Below are positions 1 to 5,367 of a stretch of 9,349 bases of DNA, in pieces. Numbering within the stretch: position 1 is the stretch's first letter; every line of letters begins with the position of its first letter. The notes beneath the pieces are model-generated. The model saw nothing but the letters and a program-made list of their open reading frames with translations. It did no database searches and had not been told where the DNA came from. The translations under genes were made by a program, and so were the position numbers. The stretch comes from Thioclava sp. GXIMD4216 (GTDB lineage Bacteria; Pseudomonadota; Alphaproteobacteria; Rhodobacterales; Rhodobacteraceae), in contig NZ_CP149928.1 in assembly GCF_037949285.1 (NCBI RefSeq), forward strand, positions 435,001 through 444,349, in the 5' to 3' direction.

Positions 1-426
1 GTCCTCGACCGAATTGACCCGCGAGAAGGCCGCCGTAGCTTTGGGCATGACGAAAGGCGCGCGCGACATGGATTCCACGCCCCCTGCCACAATCAGGCTG
101 GCCTCCCCCGCCTTGATCGCGCGGGCGGCGGTGATGATCGCATCCATGCCCGAACCGCAGAGCCGGTTCATCGTGGTGCCCGGCACCGTTTCGGGATAGC
201 CCGCCAGCAGGAGCGACATCCGCGCCACGTTACGGTTGTCTTCGCCCGCCTGATTGGCGCAGCCAAAGATCACCTCGTCGATCTGCGCGAGATCAAGCGA
301 CGGGTTACGCTCCGCCAACGCCTTCAGCGGGATCGCCCCCAGATCATCGGCACGGACGCTCGACAAGGCACCACCGAAACGGCCAATCGGCGTGCGGATA
401 TAGTCGCAGATATAGACTTCGGTCAT
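1..426 (-). CDS. pcaF: 3-oxoadipyl-CoA thiolase, N-terminal part (runs off the left edge)
   Basis: Thiolase that cleaves 3-oxoadipyl-CoA with CoA into succinyl-CoA and acetyl-CoA, the last step of the beta-ketoadipate pathway in the cytoplasm. Only the first 142 codons are present; the reading frame is open to base 1. Reading the minus strand from the ATG at 426 gives MTEVYICDYIRTPIGRFGG, a typical PcaF start. It is followed by GCANQAGEDNRNVARM (residues 55-70), the nucleophile motif NRLCGSGMDA with active-site Cys90, and AGGVESMSRAPFVM (114-127). The CANQAGEDNRN and VESMSRAPF segments are characteristic of PcaF/PaaJ thiolases rather than generic acetyl-CoA acetyltransferases. The start overlaps the pcaJ stop by one base (TGATG), implying translational coupling. 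PaaJ of phenylacetate degradation is a close relative, but the neighbouring pcaIJ favours PcaF. The C-terminal catalytic His and Cys lie outside the window. Confidence 0.93.
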   Translation of the reverse strand, partial: MTEVYICDYIRTPIGRFGGALSSVRADDLGAIPLKALAERNPSLDLAQIDEVIFGCANQAGEDNRNVARMSLLLAGYPETVPGTTMNRLCGSGMDAIITAARAIKAGEASLIVAGGVESMSRAPFVMPKATAAFSRVNSVED

Positions 427-1103
427 CACAGGCCCTCCGGCACGGTCATCTCGCCTACCGAGCCGTCGACATGCAGCGTCGCCCCCGTATAGGATTGCAG
501 CTCTTCCATCGACATGGCCGCCAGTTTCTCGCGCAGGACAAACTTGCCGTCGACAATGTCCACCACGCAAAGCGAGGTATAGACGCGGGTCACACAGCCC
601 AAGCCCGTCAGCGGGAAGGTGCAGGCCTCAACGAGCTTCGGCTTGCCATCCTTGGTGACGTGATCGGTCACCACCGCCACCCGTTTGGCGCCATGCACCA
701 GATCCATCGCGCCGCCTACCGCAGGCACGCCCTTGGACCCCACCCGCCAATTCGCCAGATCGCCGTTTTGGGCGACCTGATAAGCGCCCAGCACCGCCAG
801 ATCCAGATGGCCGCCACGGACCATCGAGAAGCTGTCCGCATGGTGGAAAAACGCGGCACCGGGGTTCAGGGTGATCGCCTTCTTGCCGGCATTGATCAGA
901 TCCCAATCCTCCTCACCGGCGGGCGGGGCCTCGCCAAAGCCCAGAACGCCGTTCTCGGTGTGATAGATCACATCGCGGCCTTCGGGTTGGAACTTGGCGA
1001 TCATCTCGGGGAAGCCGATGCCGAGGTTCACATAGGAACCGTCCTCGATGTCCTGCGCCGCGCGCCATGCGATTTGCGCGTTGGAAAGTTTCATATCAAG
1101 CAT
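426..1103 (-). CDS. pcaJ: 3-oxoadipate CoA-transferase, subunit B
   Basis: Beta subunit of succinyl-CoA:3-oxoadipate CoA-transferase, which moves CoA from succinyl-CoA to 3-oxoadipate and yields the substrate of the adjacent thiolase. The protein is 225 residues, normal for the family. It has the start region KLSNAQIAWRAAQDIEDGSYVNLGIGFPE and the catalytic motif YHTENGVLG, where Glu50 is expected to form the glutamyl-CoA thioester. The conserved SFSMVRGGHLDLAVLGA (about 91-107) and GGAMDLV segments follow. The first ATG (1103) overlaps the pcaI stop as TGATG, with a GGGAG about 10 nt upstream; an ATG three codons later (1094) is an alternative start. SCOT/AtoA-type transferases for acetoacetate are similar, but the thiolase and IclR regulator beside it point to the beta-ketoadipate pathway. 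Confidence 0.93.
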   Translation of the reverse strand: MLDMKLSNAQIAWRAAQDIEDGSYVNLGIGFPEMIAKFQPEGRDVIYHTENGVLGFGEAPPAGEEDWDLINAGKKAITLNPGAAFFHHADSFSMVRGGHLDLAVLGAYQVAQNGDLANWRVGSKGVPAVGGAMDLVHGAKRVAVVTDHVTKDGKPKLVEACTFPLTGLGCVTRVYTSLCVVDIVDGKFVLREKLAAMSMEELQSYTGATLHVDGSVGEMTVPEGL

Positions 1104-1822
1104 CAGTAGACCACTCCCGTCCGGACAAGGACTTCTTCCTGTTGCGGGTCTTTCACCTCGACCAAGGCATCGACGAAAATGCCGGGGGTGATGACTTCCT
1201 GCGGGTCGATCCCGCCCGGCTCGATCAGGCTCGAGACCTGCGCGATGGTGCGGTTTGCGGCCATCGCCATCAGTGGGTTGAAGTTCCGCCCCGCCATCCG
1301 ATAGGTCATATTGCCCATCTTATCGCCGATATGGCCCTTGATCAGCGCGAAATCGGCCTTCAGCCAGCGTTCCTGCACATAGGATTTACCCTCGAATTCC
1401 TCGACGGGCTTGCCTTCGGCCAGCTCGGTCCCGAAAGAAGTCGGCGTGTAGAAGGCGGGGATGCCCGCACCTGCGGCACGGATACGCTCGGCCAGCGTGC
1501 CCTGCGGCACCAGTTCCAGCGCGATCTCGCCCGCGAGATATTTCTCGTTGAAGGCTTCGGCATTCGACGAGCGCGGGAAAGAGCAGATCATCTTGCCCAC
1601 CATGCCCGCCTTGATCATCGCCGCGATCCCGATGGACCCATTGCCGGCGTTATTATTGACCACGGTCAGGTTTTTCGGGCTACCGGTCGCGCGGAAACGG
1701 TCGATCAATGCGTGGATCAGCTCGATCGGTGCGCCCGACCCGCCAAAGCCCCCGATCATCAGCACGCAACCGTCGGGAATATCCGCGACGGCTGCGGCCA
1801 CAGACGAAACAGTCTTGTCCAT
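1103..1822 (-). CDS. pcaI: 3-oxoadipate CoA-transferase, subunit A
   Basis: Alpha subunit of 3-oxoadipate CoA-transferase and partner of PcaJ. The 239-residue product shows the CoA-transferase family 1 pattern. The oxyanion/CoA-site loop MIGGFGGSGAPIELI lies at about 22-36, followed by LTVVNNNAGNGSIGIAAMI and then VPQGTLAERIRAAGAGIPAFYTPT. The conserved ADFALIKGHIGDKMGNMTYRMAGRNFNPLMAMAA stretch comes near the C terminus. An ATG frame extends 89 codons upstream to 2089, but that part crosses the divergent regulator gene. The ATG at 1822 has a perfect AGGAGG (1829-1834 on the complement) six bases upstream and matches family length, so it is the start. It is the first gene of pcaIJF, transcribed away from the IclR regulator and probably induced through it. 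Confidence 0.94.
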   Translation of the reverse strand: MDKTVSSVAAAVADIPDGCVLMIGGFGGSGAPIELIHALIDRFRATGSPKNLTVVNNNAGNGSIGIAAMIKAGMVGKMICSFPRSSNAEAFNEKYLAGEIALELVPQGTLAERIRAAGAGIPAFYTPTSFGTELAEGKPVEEFEGKSYVQERWLKADFALIKGHIGDKMGNMTYRMAGRNFNPLMAMAANRTIAQVSSLIEPGGIDPQEVITPGIFVDALVEVKDPQQEEVLVRTGVVY

Positions 1823-1828
1823 GTAAGT

Positions 1829-1834
1829 CCTCCT
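1829..1834 (-). promoter_or_regulatory. Shine-Dalgarno of pcaI
   Basis: Perfect AGGAGG on the minus strand with a 6-nt spacer to the ATG at 1822. It decides the pcaI start against the longer frame that would begin at 2089. Confidence 0.85.
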
Positions 1835-1880
1835 AATTGGGGCCGACATTACGCTTGCGGATGTGACCGGAGAAGCCGTA

Positions 1881-1915
1881 TTGTTCGTATATTGATCTTT
1901 GTTCATATAGACGAA
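1881..1915. promoter_or_regulatory. Candidate operator of the IclR-type regulator in the divergent pcaI-pcaR promoter
   Basis: The 105-bp gap between the divergent genes contains a near-perfect direct repeat: TTGTTCGTATA (1881-1891) and TTGTTCATATA (1899-1909), 10 of 11 identical and 18 bp apart. There is also an inverted pair TTCGT (1884-1888) / ACGAA (1911-1915). Known PcaU/PcaR/PobR operators combine inverted and direct repeats of about 10 bp in such gaps, so this is the expected place for autoregulation plus pcaIJF control. TTGTTC (1881-1886) and CATATA (1904-1909) are 17 bp apart and could be -35/-10 elements for the regulator, though the leader would then be very short. The architecture is visible; binding is inferred. 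Confidence 0.6.
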
Positions 1916-1927
1916 AAGGGCGTTCGC

Positions 1928-2686
1928 ATGTTGAACAAACCGACCGATCATATCGGGTCTCTGGCCAAGGCGCTGAAGGTGATGGAGTGCTTTGGTGCCG
2001 AGACGCCGCGCCTTGCCATCACCGATGTGGCCGCCCGCACAGGGTTTGACCGCGCCACCGCGCGGCGCTGCCTTCTGACGCTGTATCACGAGGGCTATGC
2101 CGAATATGATGGCAAGTTCTTCAGCCTGACGCCCCGCGTTTTACGGCTGGGGATGGGGGCGCTGGCCTCGATGCCGCTGGCGCAGGTGGTGCAGCCCTGG
2201 CTCGACCAGCTGTCAGAGCAGATCGGGCAATCCTGTTCGGTGGCGATCCTTGACGAGACCGAAATCGTCTATCTGGCGCGAGCGGCGCAGCGGCGGGTGA
2301 TGTCCATCGGCCTCATGCCCGGATCGCGGCTGCCGGCGCATTGCACCTCGATGGGGCGGGTGCTGCTGGCGGCGTTGCCCGAGCCCGATGCCCGCGCACG
2401 GATTGAGGCCTCCGATCTCAGCCCGCGCAGCCCGCAAAGCCTGACCGATCCCGACGAGATCATGGGCGTGATCGCGCAGGTCCGCGCGCAGGGCTATGCC
2501 ACCATCGATCAGGAGGTCGAGCCTGGCTTGCGCTCTTTGGCCGTGCCGATCCTTGATGCGCGCGGCAGAACCGTTGCCGCGCTGAACACCGGCTTTGCCG
2601 CCCTGCACCACGATATCGACGAGGCGCGCGCCGAATATCTGCCTGCCCTGTTGAAGGTGCAGGCAGGGCTGCGCCGGATGATCTGA
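1928..2686 (+). CDS. pcaR: IclR-family transcriptional regulator of the beta-ketoadipate pathway (PcaR/PcaU/PobR type)
   Basis: DNA-binding regulator of 252 residues, normal for IclR proteins. The N-terminal winged helix-turn-helix spans about 8-70 (GSLAKALKVMECFG, then ITDVAARTGFDRATARRCLLTL with the recognition helix around 39-52, then a wing ending FFSLTPRVLRLG). The effector domain spans about 85-252. It contains the PAHCTSMGRVLLAALP motif (136-151) and EVEPGLRSLAVPILDARGR (196-214), characteristic of the PcaR/PcaU/PobR branch. The ATG at 1928 has an AAGGG about 8 nt upstream and gives the family N terminus; the longer frame from 1067 is only the antisense of pcaIJ. It is divergent from pcaIJF, so it probably responds to a pathway metabolite such as beta-ketoadipate and activates that operon. 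The specific ligand is inferred from the context. Confidence 0.85.
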   Translation: MLNKPTDHIGSLAKALKVMECFGAETPRLAITDVAARTGFDRATARRCLLTLYHEGYAEYDGKFFSLTPRVLRLGMGALASMPLAQVVQPWLDQLSEQIGQSCSVAILDETEIVYLARAAQRRVMSIGLMPGSRLPAHCTSMGRVLLAALPEPDARARIEASDLSPRSPQSLTDPDEIMGVIAQVRAQGYATIDQEVEPGLRSLAVPILDARGRTVAALNTGFAALHHDIDEARAEYLPALLKVQAGLRRMI

Positions 2687-2767
2687 CCGGACCACAACCC
2701 TAAGAAGAAATTCCTTGGTCGGCAGGAGGGGCTGTGAGACACTGGGCCTCCGCTCAAGGAGACCGCG

Positions 2768-3487
2768 ATGCGCCCTTTCGCTCTGGTCATGCTCTGCCTG
2801 TGTCTGGCCACCCCTGTCGGGGCCGGACCGTGGATGCGTGAGAAAGGCACCGCTTTCCTGTCTTTCGGTCAGGAGACCGGACAGGAGACCGAGACATGGA
2901 CCAGCCTCTATGCCGAATACGGGCTTTCGGCACGGAGCACCCTGATTGTCGATCTCGGGCGGGGCGACCGGTCCGAAGACTACTGGATCGGCTGGCAGAC
3001 GCCGGTTTTTCCCGACACATGGTCGCAGAAGCTGACCATGACCGGCTGGGTCGGAAGCCGCAAACTGGATGGAGAGAGTGTCTCCATGTACGGGCTGGGC
3101 GCGAATTGGGGCATGTCCGTGCAAGACCCGCTCTGGCACAGGCCGGGCTGGCTGAGCGCCGAACTGCGCCACCTGCAGGCACCGCAAAGCGTGCGCTATG
3201 ATCCGGCGGCGGAAGGCATCGACCCGATGACCCTGCCGGACCCGAGCCACCTGCCCAGCAAAAGCTTCACCAAACTGGACCTGACGGCGGGCCTGCATCT
3301 GCGCGAGGACCTGATGGTCTTTACCCAGTTACAGCTTTACAAACCCGATAATGACGGCCTGTCCCGCAGCCTCACCGCCTCTGTCGTCAAGGAGTTCGCG
3401 TGGGCGCAGCTGCAACTGGGCGTCTCCGCCCCGCTAGAAGCGGAACGGCAGCCGCGCGTGAAACTGGGACTATGGTTCGAATTCTAG
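2768..3487 (+). CDS. Secreted protein resembling an outer-membrane beta-barrel, unknown function
   Basis: I do not recognise a named family. The 239-residue product has a plausible Sec signal peptide (MRPFALVMLCLCLATPVGA, cleavage likely after A19). It continues with alternating hydrophobic/polar strands and aromatic residues, for example SLYAEYGL, STLIVDLGRG, DYWIGWQTPV, QKLTMTGWVGS, SMYGLGANWGMS, TKLDLTAGLHL and VFTQLQLYKP. It ends VKLGLWFEF; a C-terminal aromatic after a strand is the usual signal for outer-membrane barrel assembly. About 220 mature residues could form a barrel of 8-12 strands. AAGGAG (2756-2761) lies 6 nt before the ATG. It sits 29 nt before the DUF218 gene on the same strand, so the two may be co-transcribed. 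A periplasmic protein is the alternative. Only the signal peptide and strand pattern are seen; the barrel is inferred. Confidence 0.7.
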   Translation: MRPFALVMLCLCLATPVGAGPWMREKGTAFLSFGQETGQETETWTSLYAEYGLSARSTLIVDLGRGDRSEDYWIGWQTPVFPDTWSQKLTMTGWVGSRKLDGESVSMYGLGANWGMSVQDPLWHRPGWLSAELRHLQAPQSVRYDPAAEGIDPMTLPDPSHLPSKSFTKLDLTAGLHLREDLMVFTQLQLYKPDNDGLSRSLTASVVKEFAWAQLQLGVSAPLEAERQPRVKLGLWFEF

Positions 3488-3516
3488 GACTGGATTTCAA
3501 CCGGCCCGCCCCCTAG

Positions 3517-4026
3517 ATGCGCCTTATGAGCCCGATAACGATCCTGATTCTCGGCGCTGCCGTCTGGCCCGACGGGCAAGCCTCTCCCGCCCTGCACCGG
3601 CGGGTCATGCAGGCGCTGACGCTTTGGCAGGCGGGGCAGGCCCAGCGGATCATCTGCTGTGGCGGGCTTGGCCGCCACGCCCCGAGCGAGGCCGAAGTCA
3701 TGGCACGGATCCTGATCCGGCACGGCGTTGCGCCCGACCGTCTGGTGCTGGAGGACCGCTCGACCGATACGATCCAGAATATCACCAATGCCAAAGCCCT
3801 CTGCCCCGATCTGGCACAGGGGCGCGTGATCCTTGTCACCGACCGCTATCACGGCTTTCGCGCCAGACTGATTGCACGGGCCTTGGGGCTGGAGGCCAGC
3901 ATCAGCAGCCCCGACCACCGCACAATGCGCCGGCATCGCTATGCCCGCGCCTGGATGCGCGACCGTCTGGCGCTTCTGAAAACCGGCCTCTGGATCATGC
4001 GCCACAAGATCAGGACGCGATATTGA
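3517..4026 (+). CDS. DUF218 / YdcF-SanA-ElyC-like protein
   Basis: 169-residue protein with the conserved blocks of DUF218. These are a first strand ILILGAAVWPDG (9-20), IICCGGLGRHAPSEAEVM (45-62) with the Gly-Gly and Glu58/Glu60, LVLEDRSTDTIQNITNAKAL (77-96), and VILVTDRYHGFRARLIARALGL (104-125). Family members include SanA and ElyC, linked to envelope integrity, and YdcF, reported to bind S-adenosylmethionine; no reaction can be assigned here. Unlike many envelope members it has no clear transmembrane helix or signal peptide. There is no good Shine-Dalgarno before the ATG at 3517 or the one at 3526, so the start is uncertain by three codons, and translation may depend on the upstream gene 29 nt away. 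Its last 17 bases overlap the end of the convergent parA-like gene. Confidence 0.82.
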   Translation: MRLMSPITILILGAAVWPDGQASPALHRRVMQALTLWQAGQAQRIICCGGLGRHAPSEAEVMARILIRHGVAPDRLVLEDRSTDTIQNITNAKALCPDLAQGRVILVTDRYHGFRARLIARALGLEASISSPDHRTMRRHRYARAWMRDRLALLKTGLWIMRHKIRTRY

Positions 4027-4633
4027 GCTCTTCCAGCAGGGCGGAAATCTCGTCCCATGCGGGACTGCGCTTGGCTTCCACGACAGACAGCCCCTGCCCG
4101 AGTGTTTCGGCATAGACCACGCGATTGGCCAGCGTGGAGGTCATCAGTTGCGCCTCGAGCTCTGCCGCAGCCTGCGCCACTTCCTGTCCCAGACGCGTGT
4201 TGCTTTTGACGCGATTGAGAAGGATGCGCGGGCTTTTGTTACAGCGCCGCGCCAGATCAAGGACCCCTTCGGTGGCCCAGAGATCGACATGGCTGCCTGC
4301 CACCGGAACGATGATCTCGTCGGCTTCACGCAGGGCCGGACGCAGATCGCTATCCACTTTGGGCGGCGTATCGACGATCACCACATCGAAATCGCGTTTC
4401 AGCTTTTCACATTCATAGCTGACGCCCCAGGACGACGAGGTGCCAAACCCGACCCCCGGATCGTCCAGCGCGTCGCGCCGCGTCATGAACCAGCGGCCTA
4501 AAGACCCCTGCGGATCGGTGTCGAGAAGCGCGACACTATAGCCTGCCCGCACCAAGCCTATGGCCAGATTGACCGCGACGGTGGTCTTACCCGCACCACC
4601 TTTTTGTTGAGCAACCGTAATGACTTTTCCCAA
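4010..4633 (-). CDS. Orphan ParA-family partition/positioning ATPase
   Basis: 207-residue P-loop ATPase of the ParA/MinD superfamily. The deviant Walker A is KGGAGKTT (11-18), with signature Lys11 and catalytic-loop Lys16. Walker A' is LLDTDPQGS (37-45, Asp40) and Walker B is VVIVDTPPK (84-92, Asp88). ParA proteins form ATP-dependent dimers on DNA and position plasmids, chromosomes or protein clusters. The short length without an N-terminal DNA-binding domain resembles small (type Ib-like) ParAs and cargo-positioning orphans such as PpfA, not chromosomal ParA or MipZ, which are longer. No ParB-like gene is present in the window. The start is TTG at 4633, supported by GGAGG (4640-4644) six bases upstream. 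The cargo is unknown. Its 3' end overlaps the convergent DUF218 gene by 17 bp. Confidence 0.87.
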   Translation of the reverse strand: MGKVITVAQQKGGAGKTTVAVNLAIGLVRAGYSVALLDTDPQGSLGRWFMTRRDALDDPGVGFGTSSSWGVSYECEKLKRDFDVVIVDTPPKVDSDLRPALREADEIIVPVAGSHVDLWATEGVLDLARRCNKSPRILLNRVKSNTRLGQEVAQAAAELEAQLMTSTLANRVVYAETLGQGLSVVEAKRSPAWDEISALLEELNIAS

Positions 4634-4639
4634 AACAAT

Positions 4640-4644
4640 CCTCC
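4640..4644 (-). promoter_or_regulatory. Shine-Dalgarno deciding the TTG start of the ParA gene
   Basis: GGAGG inside a purine-rich run on the minus strand, 6 nt before TTG at 4633. No in-frame ATG or GTG lies closer to the conserved first strand (KVITVAQQKGG), so TTG initiation is well supported. Confidence 0.8.
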
Positions 4645-4651
4645 CCCTGGC

Positions 4652-4679
4652 TCTCGACGGGGGTCGACCCGCAACGAGA
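4652..4679. promoter_or_regulatory. 28-bp imperfect palindrome in the parA leader
   Basis: The centre GGGTCGACCC (4661-4670) is a perfect 10-bp palindrome. Symmetric outer arms TCTCG (4652-4656) and CGAGA (4675-4679) plus one more inner pair give 11 of 14 matched pairs. It lies 7 bp upstream of the parA Shine-Dalgarno. An overlapping hairpin TCGAC-GGGG-GTCGA (4654-4667) could form instead in RNA. It is unlike the canonical parS site TGTTTCACGTGAAACA. It could be an operator, a partition-like site or a leader hairpin; the function is inferred only from symmetry and position. Confidence 0.55.
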
Positions 4680-4739
4680 TGTGCCTTGCAATTCTAGGTT
4701 ATGTCCGGGCGGATAACAGTTGCAATCGGGAAAGGCACA
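4680..4739. promoter_or_regulatory. 60-bp nested inverted repeat with candidate parA promoter
   Basis: The outer arms TGTGCCTT (4680-4687) and AAGGCACA (4732-4739) are perfect 8-bp inverses. Nested inside are GCAATT (4688-4693) / AGTTGC (4718-4723), one G-U pair in RNA, and GTTAT (4698-4702) / ATAAC (4713-4717). On the minus strand TTGCAA (4725-4720) and CATAAC (4703-4698) are 16 bp apart and could be -35/-10 elements of the ParA gene. In that case the GTTAT/ATAAC dyad sits between or over the promoter elements, as an operator would. The element directly abuts the 4652-4679 palindrome. The repeats are seen directly; the promoter assignment is tentative. Confidence 0.5.
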
Positions 4740-4771
4740 GACTGCGGACACAACGGTCTTAGGCGCATGAA

Positions 4772-4802
4772 AAAAGCCGGAAAGCATCGCTTTCCGGCTT
4801 TT
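4772..4802 (-). terminator. Intrinsic terminator of the small secreted-protein gene
   Basis: Perfect 14-bp inverted repeat, AAAAGCCGGAAAGC (4772-4785) and GCTTTCCGGCTTTT (4789-4802), with a 3-nt loop. On the minus strand the GC stem is followed by a run of at least six T (ending at 4770), the classic Rho-independent form. It is 23 bp past the stop of the 4825-5010 gene. On the plus strand only four T follow, so it is mainly a minus-strand terminator, and it separates that gene from parA. Confidence 0.88.
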
Positions 4803-4824
4803 CCCATGAAATCAGTCAGACTGA

Positions 4825-5010
4825 TTAGTCAGCCGCAGCAACTGCGATACCGACCAGCAGCAGAACCGGGATCAGGATCGCTGCGTTCGAGGACGAGCCT
4901 TGCTCGACGACGACCGGCTCCGGCTCAACGACCGGTGCGGTGTAACCGCCTGCGAAAGCGGACGAAGCCGAGAGACCGGCGACGAGTGCGAGGGTAGCGA
5001 GTTTTTTCAT
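4825..5010 (-). CDS. Small secreted or membrane-anchored protein (61 residues), unknown function
   Basis: The start at 5010 (MKKLATLALVAG) is chosen because GGAG lies 6 nt upstream and it begins a classical signal peptide, MKKLATLALVAGLSASSAFA, with cleavage expected after AFA (residue 20). A longer frame from 5055 lacks both. The mature part has a short Pro/Glu/Val stretch (GGYTAPVVEPEPVVVEQG), a Ser/Asn spacer, and a C-terminal hydrophobic segment of about 18 residues (AAILIPVLLLVGIAVAAA) ending in Asp. It would therefore be anchored by its C terminus, or be a small lipid-associated periplasmic peptide. Small proteins of this layout occur in Rhodobacteraceae and I recall some being mislabelled as ferrochelatase; nothing here supports that enzyme. 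A dedicated terminator follows it. Function unknown. Confidence 0.8.
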   Translation of the reverse strand: MKKLATLALVAGLSASSAFAGGYTAPVVEPEPVVVEQGSSSNAAILIPVLLLVGIAVAAAD

Positions 5011-5367
5011 AGTAATCTCCGTCATTACCGTAGAGTGCCGCCAAACATGCAGCATCGAACGCGACGATTACACAGGCTCACGAAATTGCAAAGGGGGAAT
5101 CTCAAGCTTTGCGCGCGTGACTGTGATATGTGTTGCACTTTGGCACGGTTTTTTAAGCTTTATGGCAACAGCGCCCTTTATACATGGGGGCAAACAGCTT
5201 CAGTAAATTGCATAGGTCCATGAAAATCAGAAATTTTCCGCGAATCACGGAACCTTATGCCCGAGGTCTGCGTAATCAGATTTGCCCTGCGCCCGGCGCC
5301 TGTCTTACGGGCCGGAAGCCAGTGCAGGAGCGGGCCCCGATCCGGCATGGCATGCCTGCAAAACGAC
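5011..5367. other. 357-bp intergenic region with no supported gene
   Basis: Lies between the start of the small secreted-protein gene and the end of znuB, with both genes on the minus strand. It should hold the promoter of the small gene, but I find no convincing -35/-10 pair. The part from about 5090 to 5270 is more AT-rich than its surroundings. Visible structure is limited to a short AT hairpin GAAAAT/ATTTTC (5222-5238), a distant TGTTGC/GCAACA pair (5131-5136/5165-5170) and two AAGCTTT sequences. No T-tailed hairpin is seen downstream of znuB. The ORFs here have no recognisable composition, ribosome-binding site or family. Confidence 0.6.

Noticed and set aside
471..1109. Long plus-strand ORF of 212 codons opposite pcaJ
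   Set aside because: It is a shadow of the well-supported pcaJ frame in GC-rich DNA; the protein is Arg/His-rich with no family resemblance.
1823..2089. 89-codon upstream extension of pcaI, and the 287-codon upstream extension of pcaR (1067-1927)
   Set aside because: Both are antisense to real genes. Perfect or adequate Shine-Dalgarno sequences and family-typical N termini support the starts at 1822 and 1928.
2687..2722. Possible terminator after pcaR (ACCA/TGGT arms)
   Set aside because: The stem is short, the loop exceeds 20 nt and there is no T run.
2734..2841. GTG-start mini-ORF of 35 codons behind AGGAGG (2724-2729), overlapping the secreted-protein start out of frame
   Set aside because: The spacer is only 4 nt, the peptide has no features, and the next gene has its own Shine-Dalgarno at 2756-2761. 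A leader peptide cannot be excluded but nothing supports it.
2213..3298. 361-codon minus-strand ORF across pcaR and the secreted-protein gene
   Set aside because: It spans two recognised genes on the other strand, has low-complexity Arg/Gln/Gly composition and no ribosome-binding site. It is a codon-bias artefact.
5131..5170. TGTTGC/GCAACA inverted pair and a TGGCAC that resembles half a sigma-54 promoter
   Set aside because: The 28-nt loop makes a stable hairpin unlikely, and the GG-N10-GC spacing required for sigma-54 is not met.
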